DNA from: Symbiodinium natans
Lineage: Eukaryota > Sar > Dinophyceae > Suessiales > Symbiodiniaceae
Direction: 5' to 3'
Assembly: GCA_905221605.1 (NCBI GenBank)
Contig: CAJNDS010002226.1
Span: 317,501 to 347,500, forward strand
DNA length: 30,000 nt
Shown: one piece after another, positions 9,592 through 17,447 of the stretch
How positions within the stretch are numbered: the stretch's first letter is position 1
How the letters are laid out: every line of letters starts with the position of its first letter
Made by a program: the position numbers and the translations under genes
Notes under the pieces: generated by a model
Told to the model about the DNA's origin: nothing
Databases searched by the model: none
The model's input: the letters and a program-made list of their open reading frames with translations, nothing else

Positions 9592-12500
9592 CTGGGGTTT
9601 GGGGTTTAGGGCTAAGGGTTTGGCGCAGTCCCCGACCTTGTGTTCAGATCCTCTTAGTGGAGCCAGAGAATGGCAGGGAGTGCATGCGTGAGAACCTACG
9701 TTATGAAGACGGGGCTGCTCTCTGCTTCTCATGAGAACCCAGCCCAACGCACAGCTCCGCAAATCCTGGAAGGTGAAGAAGTAGGCCCTCGGTGCGGGGC
9801 TGTGGACACTGGACAGGAAGGTGCTGGTTTGTTGAATGGTGTGCGTTCCGCATGGTTTGCACGGGAGCGATGCATGCGAGAGGTCCACTTCCAGCAAAGG
9901 AGGTCGACCTTGGTGTGCCGCAGCAGGGAGATGGAGGAAGGACTACGGAAAGGTCTGCATCGACTGCTGCGACTCGCCATGTTGAACAACGTGGTCACAG
10001 GCACGGACTACCCCATCCCGAACTCTGGAGATGGAGTGTACGATGTCGCCCGACAGCTCTGAGATGGGAACAGCGCCGGCCTTTCTGTGGGTGGCCCGCT
10101 TGACTGATTTTCTGCGTACGACTGCGACGACGGCTGGCGGAGGGCTACAGGGTAATACACATATCAATGATGGTGATCATCGGCAAGATGGACAACAGAC
10201 CAGGACCCGCAGCATGACACAGCAGCATTGAGAAGAAGTGGCATAGAGGGCTTTGAACTTCTCTGGGAGACGCCACCAGGAGCCTCCTGGATGACAGTAT
10301 CCGGAGCCGGTACCCCTGCTCTCAAGGCAGCAAGTGTAGATGGAAAGAGAGGCCCCTTGCAGCACCAGTTGCGGGCCCTGACGCAGGAAACAGCAGAGCA
10401 AAGCACGTTGAGGGAGCAGGTGGAAGCACTTCGGAGGGAAAGGACCGAGTTGGGAGCAAGGCAGAGCAGAGATGAGGTGCTAGATTGAGGTGCAGATGCA
10501 GGACCAGGTGATCGAGCCCTGCAACCACATGGTCAGCTACCTCCTCAGATTCCCTCTGGCAAACGACTTCCGGGAAGCTGAACATCAGACGCAGCGCGCG
10601 TGTTGGGAGACAGGGGCACTTCGATCAGAGAAGGATCTTTCTTGGCTGGAGGTGGGTGGGCAGGACCGGCGTCATCCACCTCAGCTAGCATCAGCACCTC
10701 ATTGACCAGCACCCGTGCACTCAACCTCGAGCGGATTTCCATCGGCAAGGGACTTGCTGGGAGCGATTCCAGCTAATATATACCCAGACCCATGGAGGAG
10801 GATCCCAAAAGTAGAGCCCCCAAATAGTGTGCCCTGCTCTATACTACTGTTGGGTCATTTTGGGGAACCCTTCAGGGGATCCCCTTTGTGATGGGGTCGA
10901 TGGGGTTTGGAGGGCACTGTGGGAGTGTCTGTGCCAGCAGCCACAGTGCTCCTCGCAAACATCAGGCTGTGCTTAAGAAGAATGATGCTGGGTAGCTGGA
11001 CTTAGAACTTCACTGCTTCGCACCGACGACGATGTATCTAAGCATGATCCTAAACGACGGTCCTCCCAAACGCAACCTCCCTAGTCGAAAGGTCTTGGTC
11101 GAGATAGGGGATGGCAAGAGTGCATTGAGAAGTCAGCCATGCCCCAATTGAGGTGCTAATGTGCCTATACCCTTCTTGGAGCCTGAGGGTAGGGTTGTGT
11201 ACCAGCACCTCAACGAAAACGCTACTCAGCACAGATCACGTCACCATTTCTGCACCGCCCTGGCCAATCCTGTAGAAAATTTGACCGGTGGAGTCGATGA
11301 AGTAGGCGCTGTGTGCGACGGTGCCGGCCTTGGTACAAGCAGCAAGACACCCCCCCCAATCGGGGAACCGCGTAGTACAGGGGCCTTCATAATTCTTAGA
11401 ACATCTTGGGGGGGGGGGGTATTCTGGTATTCTCCTAAAGGGACCCTTAGTAATAACAAGCTTTTGGGCTTCAGATCAATCACACCCCCCATGGAGCTGG
11501 CCTCAAAGACAGAGTCCCCAGCTGCCATGGTGATCTGTGAAACGGCGTAGGTGGCGAAGTGCTGCAACATGTCCAGCTCCGAGGCGACGAATCCCGTGGC
11601 ATGAAGCAAGTGTTCACAGAAGCCGAGTTCTTTCAAGCTCGCCTGGCTTTAGGGTTCTTTAAGGGAGATTACATGGTTCAGCACACCTGTGGCCTAAGGG
11701 CCTAAGGCCTTCAGGGCTTAGGGCCTAGGGTTTCGGTGGCTGGGGCGTTTGAGGGGTTTTCGGGTTTATGGACCTCCCTTTCAACCGTGCCTCGTGGCGG
11801 GCGAACTGCAGTTCGTGCTGTAAAGGCTTGGACAGCAAGCTGAGCAAGGGAGCACCCGCCCCTGGCCGCCCTTGCTGATTGAGGGCATAGGCACCCTCCA
11901 GAAAATGAATGATGCGCGTTCGCAGGCCTCGATCCACATGATAATGCGCCAAGAACATCCTCACCCGTCTGAACCTTGGCTGATGGTGCGGGGCTTCTGG
12001 GGGGGGGTAGTGTTGCAAGGGGATCCCGGGAAAGGAGTTGTCCCTAAACCCTAAACCCTAAACCCTAAACCCTAAACCCTAAACCCTAAACCCTAGGGCC
12101 CTCTGGTCGGGCGGCCAGCCTGCGGAAGCCCTGAACTGCCAAGGGATTTAAGCGTCGCGCAGAATGACTAGGGGGTCGGAATAATCACTAATAATGTTCC
12201 CTTATGGTCACTATATAAGTCTCAATAATAATGTTCCCTTATGGTCCCTTTATAAGTATACAAGAATAACCCCCCAAAACCCTATTCTAACTATTAAGGC
12301 CCCTATATTACGGGAAGCTTGGGGTTTCAACCCTCCCCGAGGGACCCATGCTGAGTTGACATTGTCTTAGGATTGGAGCGTCATTTAATTACATAGGAAC
12401 CATAAGGGAATAATGGTAGTAACTATTCCGACACCTACAGTAGTCAGACAATTTCTCTCTGTCTTTGTCTTGGGAGCTTGGAGAGTCTCTCTGTGGCTTA

Positions 12501-14479
12501 GCTGCTGATTCTGCTAGCATTTGGATGCCGCAGGGCTCTGGGGTCGTGGGGTGTTGATTGCTGCTTGTAGAGAATCCGAACAAGCAAGCCTGTGGCACAC
12601 ACCCTAAACCCTAAACCCTAAACCCTAAACCCTAAACCCTAAACCCTAAACCCTAAACCCTAAACCCTAAACCCTAAACTGTGTACTTACAAGCCGGGTA
12701 GCTCATGCCGATGATCTTCAGATGACTTGCTCAGGAGGGAGATGTTGGTGGTAATGGTGCCAAGAAGCCTCAATGAGGGATGGGAGGCCCCCAGGAACGG
12801 GAGTTGGGCGCTTTGGGATTACAGGCCTTAGGAAAAAAAAAAGGAGATCAGCTTTCATAAGCTGCAACGTCTCTTCTCCGCAAGTTCTCAAAACCTGCAC
12901 TTTGAGGCACTTTGTGACCAAGAAACTCCGAATTCGATATATGGCAAAGAATAGGAGACGAATGATTTCTTAGAAGATTGGAAGAGTGATTTGCTCAAAC
13001 CCTCCCTGAAGGCTCAGAGGTAGCCTTTCGTAGCATGATAAAGTGCCTTTTCCAGAGTTTGGCTTGGGTTTGGGGCCTACCCGAACCCTAACCCTAGAAT
13101 GGCTACCCATACCACTACCAGCATTTGAAATTTGACCCATGATCGACCCTCGGGTTTACTGCAGGAAAGGGCTGCCCTCAGGACCTGGGGATTCGGGCTT
13201 CCAAGTCTTAGGGTTCAGGGTTTAGAGTACCTTCATTTCCTGAACCTTAAACCCTAAACCCTGAAAGCTTGTTGCTTCGGGGCTTAAGGCTTAGGGCCCA
13301 GGGCTTGGGGCTTCATGAGACTAAAGACCTGAGGTTGTCGCCGCTCGGACACCAGGCGAAGGGCGGTTTTGGTGTAGGGGTTTAGGGCTTAAGGTTTCAA
13401 ACCTTCGGGTTTAGGGTTTCGGCTTTGGCCTCTACAGGGCTCAGGGGTTCCTGAGCCCGGGAGCAAGGAGAAAATTGCGAGCCCCACCACCGCGACCGCA
13501 ATGCCGAATTCGATTTCCAACGTGGTTGTTGGATGAATTTCCGTCACACCAAAGCCTGCCAGGGTAAAACTCTTAAACCCTAACGTACAACCACAAAAAC
13601 TACTCGGCGCCGTAAGTTTTAGGCTGCTTTAAGCCCCTCAACCCTCAACACTACTAGAAGCCGTTTTGCTGCCTGTCAACCATAATAGGATTCCCCACTC
13701 CCCAAACCCACAACCAGGAGACGGACAGTGGGCGGGGGGCGGGCAGCGGGCAGCGGGCAGCGGGGGTCGGGGGTCGGGGGTGGGGGGGGGTCGCTTGAGG
13801 GTTACTTGCGGGGCCTGAAGGCCAGTGGACAGTTGAAATTCAAGAGCTGGAACCGGTCTAGGGTTTAGGGTTTAGGGTTTAGGGTTCAGGGTTCAGGGTT
13901 TAGTGTTTAGGGTTTAGTTAGGGTTTAGGGTTTGGGGTTTGGGGTTTGGGGTTTGGGGTTTGGGGTTTGGGGTTTGGGGTTTGGGGTTTGGGGTTTGGGG
14001 TTTGGGGTTTGGGGTTTAGGGTTTAGAGTTTGGGGTTTAGGGTTTAGGGTTTAGGGTTTAGGGTTTAGGGTTTAGGGTTTAGGGTTTAGGGGACAATGGC
14101 TCCAAAACGAGCTGAGGAAAGTTTCTGGATCGGGAGGGGGAGGGCCACGGGTAAGGGAGCTTGGAATTGGTCTTCGGGCTCGGGTTGAAGCTTTGGGGTT
14201 TACGCATCAGGCTGCTTCGTGCAGCGGATTTTCAATCCTCTGCACACGGCACACGGACACCGTGTGAGTGGCTAGGGCATTGGGGCTCCTATCTGTCAAG
14301 AAGGGTGCGTAGCGGCTCTAGGCATCAGATTCGGGTCTAGACCCTGAGCACAAAAACCCAAACCAAAAACGTTGAACTGCAACTACCAGAGTACTATGCA
14401 GACACCCAAAATCCTGCAACCCTGTACCCGAAACACCTTGCCTATCTCGCAGAACATCCAGTAAAGTGAGGTGACATAC
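9508..14479 (-). CDS. Pore-loop ion channel with cyclic-nucleotide-binding-type domain (partial, seven exons)
   Basis: Seven minus-strand exons join in frame to give the C-terminal half of a tetrameric cation channel of the KCNH/HCN/CNG type. In order they encode the pore helix (SLYWMFCEI), a filter-like GFG, S6, the C-linker (LLSKPLQHELQFARHE), a CNBD beta-roll (AAGDSVFEASSMG, then AYFIDSTGQIFYR) and a Trp-rich post-CNBD block (WLSEMTLWTPWLHLGEL) that I recall from dinoflagellate channel-like proteins. Introns run 14441-13556 (GC-AG), 13464-12769 (GC-AG), 12690-11975 (GT-AG), 11785-11638 (GT-AG), 11483-11329 (GT-AG, or GA-AG at 11481-11309) and 11244-9592 (GT-AG). Every join keeps the frame. 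S1-S5 are not found and should lie upstream, beyond 14480. The usual nucleotide-phosphate cassette of a CNBD is not apparent, so the domain may not bind nucleotide. Ion selectivity is uncertain. Confidence 0.8.
9670..10750 (+). other. Coding-like fragments inside the large channel intron, opposite strand
   Basis: Plus-strand frames at about 9900-10062 (REMEEGLRKGLHRLL) and 10330-10700 (LREQVEALRRERTEL, then a frame change to DQVIEPCNHMVSYLLRF) have coiled-coil composition. No start, end or family is recognisable. They could be a decayed nested gene or chance. Confidence 0.2.
11245..11328 (-). CDS. Channel exon: second part of CNBD
   Basis: Reads AYFIDSTGQIFYRIGQGGAE, a beta-roll segment with the conserved glycine after a turn. 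Two acceptors are possible. CCAAG at 11329 adds AGTVAHS. CACAG at 11309, with a GA donor, gives a shorter join that fits the family better. The donor is GAAATG then GTGACG. Confidence 0.75.
11371..11445 (-). repeat. 70-bp interspersed repeat, copy C, filling a channel intron
   Basis: On the minus strand it starts GGTCCCTTTAGGAG and passes through CCAGAATACCCCCC and GTTCTAAGAATTATG. It ends AAGGCCCCTGTACTACG. It occupies about half of the 155-nt intron between the two CNBD exons. It is more diverged than copies A and B and carries a 12-nt poly-C run. Confidence 0.65.
11484..11637 (-). CDS. Channel exon: first part of CNBD
   Basis: The 154-nt exon reads LKELGFCEHLLHATGF, then LDMLQHFATYAVSQITM, then AAGDSVFEASSMGG. 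The G-D-x-(V/I)-F-E turn belongs to the CNBD beta-roll. The acceptor is GGCGAG then C. The donor is either GT at 11483-11482 or GA at 11481-11480. Confidence 0.8.
11786..11974 (-). CDS. Channel exon: C-linker
   Basis: The 189-nt exon reads FRRVRMFLAHYHV, then RTRIIHFLEGAY, then LLSLLSKPLQHELQFARHEA. The L-S-x-P-L-x-x-E-L pattern is diagnostic of the C-linker before a CNBD. The acceptor is CCAAG then G and the donor is GCACG then GTTGAAAG. Confidence 0.85.
12042..12096 (-). repeat. Interstitial telomeric array, CCCTAAA, in channel intron
   Basis: About eight perfect units, lying some 65 bp upstream (in the gene's direction) of the C-linker exon. Confidence 0.95.
12175..12432. repeat. 258-bp foldback (MITE-like) element in channel intron
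   Basis: Terminal inverted repeats of 34 bp (12175-12208 and 12399-12432), both starting GTCGGAATA and ending TTCCCTTATGGT, match at 28 of 34 positions. Inside are a partial tandem copy of the AATGTTCCCTTATGGTC end (12228-12250) and repeat copy B. There is no coding capacity and no clear target duplication. Confidence 0.75.
12243..12312 (+). repeat. 70-bp interspersed repeat, copy B
   Basis: Starts GGTCCCTTTATAAGTATAC, then AGAATAACCCCCC and CTATTCTAACTATT, and ends AAGGCCCCTATATTACG. It lies inside the foldback element 12175-12432. Confidence 0.75.
12601..12679 (-). repeat. Interstitial telomeric array, CCCTAAA, in channel intron
   Basis: Eleven perfect units beginning only 11 nt after the donor of the S6/C-linker exon. 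A transcript of the channel gene would carry UUUAGGG here. Confidence 0.95.
12691..12768 (-). CDS. Channel exon: end of S6 and start of C-linker
   Basis: The 78-nt exon reads LLGTITTNISLLSKSSEDHR and then HELPG. The acceptor is TTGAG then G and the donor is canonical (TT then GTAAGTAC). It fits the S6-to-C-linker transition, and a telomeric array starts 11 nt inside the following intron. Confidence 0.75.
13465..13555 (-). CDS. Channel exon: selectivity filter and S6
   Basis: The 91-nt exon reads GFGVTEIHPTTTLEIEF and then the hydrophobic S6 (GIAVAVVGLAIFS). The acceptor is GGCAG then GC. The donor is a GC site (TCCTT then GCTCCC). The filter is GFG, followed by V-T-E rather than the usual GYGD. 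Confidence 0.75.
13728..13791 (+). repeat. G-rich minisatellite (GGGCAGC/GGGGGTC)
   Basis: Three GGGCAGC-type units and three GGGGGTC-type units in a run with many G-tracts; it has G-quadruplex potential. It lies in the first recognised channel intron. Confidence 0.8.
13858..14092 (+). repeat. Interstitial array with homogeneous TTTGGGG block
   Basis: TTTAGGG units flank a central block (13931-14017) of about 12 consecutive TTTGGGG units. It lies in the channel intron between the pore helix and filter exons. Confidence 0.95.
14442..14479 (-). CDS. Channel exon: pore helix
   Basis: A 38-nt micro-exon reading YVTSLYWMFCEI plus the first base of the next glycine codon. The Tyr-Trp pair is typical of pore helices. 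The acceptor is CCCAG then G; the donor is GC (ATAG then GCAAGG). Confidence 0.65.
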
Positions 14480-15254
14480 CTGGGCGATGGGCTGAACTCA
14501 CACCGCTGAGGCTTGTAGGTCTAGAGGTTCGAGCTGACAAGTGCATTAAATTTTACTTTGAACTTAGCTAGACCTACTGTTTTCAGGAGGAGAGGCTGTC
14601 TGGAGATCCTACCGTTTCGCTCGCAGCACATTCTTGCGATTTCACCTCGGGGCTGAAGGCCACGTTACTCACTTGCGACTAGATGGGGGTTTCCGAAATA
14701 GGGTACCTTCTTGGGGCCCTTGTTATAAGGGAATCCTACGGTTTGGGGGTTTATATTTGGGGTCCCTTGTTTTCGTCATCGTTTAAGCTCGCTTGCGACG
14801 ATCTTCTTGGCTCACTATGAGGTGTTGGCTCACCACAGCTCTCACTTGCGAGCCCGGACGTGCCTCCCGCTCGATGGGGGTTGCCAAACTCGCTTGCGCC
14901 TAACCTCAAACATCCAAACTTACCTGCGACCTGCTAAGGCAACAACAGGGCTTAGGGCGGGCCGGGGGAGGCGGAGGGGGGGGGGGGTTCAGGGTTTAGG
15001 GTTTAGGGGCTTTTCCTGTCGGGTTTTAGGCTTGGTTCCAAGCCGTCAATCCTCAAGCAGCTCTGGAGCTGTCAGCTCCGTCGGCATCGGCTTAGAACCG
15101 CCAACCCCCGCACCATCCATCCCTGATCTTCCCAGGCCCTAAACCTCTGAACCCGGAACCCCCGAACTCCAAAAGTTCCGGAACTCATCTCCTGAACCTT
15201 AAACCTCTAAACTCTCCCCCGAAGCCCCCAATTGCGCCAAACCTGGCAAGACCT
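14480..15254. other. Probable intron/upstream part of channel gene; dispersed 12-bp motif
   Basis: S1-S5 exons would be expected in or beyond this stretch but none is convincing. Five copies of a 12-bp motif (CTCRCTTGCGAC-like) are scattered at 14668, 14788, 14841, 14889 and 14919. A G-run (14977-14988) adjoins a short TTTAGGG patch. Confidence 0.35.
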
Positions 15255-15303
15255 GACCCCTAAACCCTAAACCCTAAACCCTAAGCCCTAAACCCTAAAC
15301 CCC
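15255..15303 (-). repeat. Interstitial CCCTAAA array, short
   Basis: About seven units with one AAGCCCT variant. Confidence 0.9.
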
Positions 15304-15445
15304 ACGTCGAGCCGAGATGCCGATGGAAAGGAGGCCGCTCGGCAAGCCCATATGCTGCCACCCACCTCGCATTCTGGCATCTTTGGGGTGAGAGACCCGG
15401 GGGCCCGAAAGAACCGACAAGCCCTAGGCCCTAATCGGGCTTAAT

Positions 15446-15563
15446 TAGGGTTTAGGGTTTAAGGTTTAGGGTTTAGGGTTTAGGGTTTAGGGTTTAGGGT
15501 TTAGGGTTTGGGGGTTTAGGGTTAAGGGTTTGGGGTTCAGGATTTAGGGTTTAGGGTTTCGGG
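15446..15563 (+). repeat. Interstitial TTTAGGG array, left border of viral segment
   Basis: About 16 units, degenerate towards its right end (GGGGTTTAGGG, TTTGGGG, TTTCGGG). The viral-type coding remnants begin roughly 130-230 bp further right. Confidence 0.95.
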
Positions 15564-15792
15564 CTGAACCCAAACTCATGATTCTTGTTTGGGAGAGTCG
15601 CCTCTTTACTACGTCAGTATAGGCAAGTCTGATCGACCTGTGCGTCGTTTGTCAAGGTAAGCACGAACCAAGCAAACAAACACCAGAGGGACAATTGAAA
15701 CACTGTGTGAAACGCATATCCCCGGATCTCAAAACACGAACTCCAGGAAGAAGCGCAATCCACCGTCAGAAGGCGAAACAGCTGCGAAAGTT

Positions 15793-17180
15793 TTACGGAG
15801 CTTTGGGGAAACTGTACATCATTCTGCCGTCTGGAATCTGGACGTACATCCTGCTAGTGAACTCGATGCGCCCCGCTGTGTCTATTAAGCCTTCAGAACC
15901 AACCCTGCCAGACCGGTTTTGTGGTTCAAGATTCATGCCAGTTGCAGTGTACAAGAAGCAGGTCACGGCCCCCAAAACTTTCCTAGCGTTCGCATCCTTG
16001 GCGTCTGAAACCTCAAACTTCTTGATAAACGACCACTGGCAGCCCTTGATCTTGTCATCCCCTTCACCTGAGATGAACTCAGATTCTGGCTTCTTCGTCT
16101 TTTGACCAGTGGATTCCCTGCGAGACGGTTTCTGCAGTGTACTTGGCTTTTTCTCACATTGAGTACTTGTTTAATCACATCTTTGTCATGGACAATGAAC
16201 GTAAGAGATTCGACAACCTCTTTGAGGGTCATTTTCGTCCAGTCGTACATTGTGAAAGGAGCCTCTGCAATCGCGTCGATTGTTTTGTCCATCGTCCAGT
16301 TCATGATGTAATTCCCCACAGATGTGAGGCCATCACCTGATGGGAGTGAGCAGCGTGATTGTGTCAAATAGTATTTTCCGCTGCTTCCGCCATCTCTTCT
16401 AGCTGACATTTCCGAAGTCTTGCGCATCTGGGAATGCATCTGTGATACGATCCATGATCCTTTGCTCTATAATTTTCTTGAGACCCGGTTTTGACAAATC
16501 ATTGGCGCTCTTGTCAGTGACGGAGCTGTCAAAGCTCCCAAAGTCTGCGCTTGATACGCCTCTGGATCTATAGGTGTTGGCAAAATCACTTATGCGCGCG
16601 ACGACTCGACGACCCCGGCGTAGTCAGTCCCCTTGATGCTTCTTGTGGTGAAATAGGGGAGGCGGAAAACCATTTCCTCAATGGTCTTGTTCATTAGCGC
16701 CGCCGCGGCCGAGCCCTCGGGCCCAAAAGGCTGCGTGAGTCTAGGTTTGATTTTGCCTCGGATCCCATTGGGCTTGACAAACCCCTTAGCAATGGTCGGT
16801 TTTGAGCGCTCAGTTCCCGACGCCTTATCGAAGTTTTGCCGCGCCATCTCGTCCGTAAAGCTATTCGGAGCGATTTCCTCGACCATCTTGTGTATCGGGA
16901 AGATGCTCTTACCGTGTAGCTCAACAGCGATTTCGGAGGGCGGGATATGAATAGCTTCGATGTCCTTCTTCTATATCGAATGCTCATCAAGCGCCATGAG
17001 CACATCCACAAGCTCAGAAACGGCGGCGACAACACACCTTCTCATAAGCTCGATCGGAGCGCCGATTGGGTTGGTGTATGTAACACCTTCACATTCGAAT
17101 ACGGCATCCTTCTCAGCATAATGGCGGTTTCCGACGGCAGCTATGGCATCAGCATGGGTATTGCTAGCCACACGCATCGG
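15793..17180 (-). pseudogene. Endogenous RNA-virus RNA-dependent RNA polymerase, broken
   Basis: Minus-strand remnants of a plus-strand RNA virus polymerase, in order. Fingers: 17180-16590, frame kept but for an in-frame TAG at 16971-16973, including KGFVKPNGIRGKIKPRLTQP, which resembles motif F. Motif A: DFGSFDSSVTD, metal-binding aspartates at 16543-16545 and 16528-16530, frame ending at a TAG at about 16399. Motif B: SGDGLTSVGN (16311-16340), a third stretch. Motif C: GEGDDK (GDD at 16054-16062), running on through GMNLEPQNR and RIEFTSRMYV to a stop at 15793. At least three frameshifts and one stop separate the parts, so it cannot make a working enzyme. Motif spacing fits sobemo/luteo/noda-like polymerases and the dinoflagellate-infecting alvernaviruses (Dinornavirus), which are known as endogenous copies in dinoflagellate genomes. 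The family placement is inference; the polymerase call is strong. Confidence 0.85.
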
Positions 17181-17183
17181 GTC

Positions 17184-17447
17184 AAGTTTTGGGGGTTTCG
17201 GGCGCTCATGGCCACGCTCTGCAACACAGCAAGCGAACACGCAAGAAAGTCTGCTCTGGACGACGCCATCCCAAGCATGACAAAGAACGCTGTCGGGTTT
17301 CAGGGCTTCAGGGCTAAGTTTTGGGGTTTCGGGCGCTCGTGGCCACTCTGTGCAACGCAGCTCCGAAGCGAACACTCACAAGACGTGCTGACATGCCCTC
17401 ACGCAATCAAGAAACTCTGTTGTGGATGACGCCCTGCCTCCCAGGCG
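17184..17447. repeat. Imperfect tandem duplication, two units of about 132 bp
   Basis: Units at about 17184-17315 and 17316-17447 both begin AAGTTTTGGGG(G)TTTCGGG, then CGCTC(A/G)TGGCCAC, and share GCGAACAC and GGA(C/T)GACGCC further on, with several small indels. It lies within the viral-type coding remnant, so it arose in the integrated copy or its source. Confidence 0.75.

Noticed and set aside
11161-11550. 129-codon plus-strand frame over the CNBD exons
   Set aside because: Antisense to the CNBD exons and their repeat-filled intron; no domain of its own.
14500-14560. tRNA-like GGTTCGAGCT word (and similar words near 3487 and 7668)
   Set aside because: Only the T-loop-like word is present; no acceptor stem, D-arm or anticodon arm could be drawn.
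15695-16950. Plus-strand open frames across the polymerase region
   Set aside because: They are antisense shadows: the minus strand carries the ordered polymerase motifs, and the plus frames have no recognisable content.
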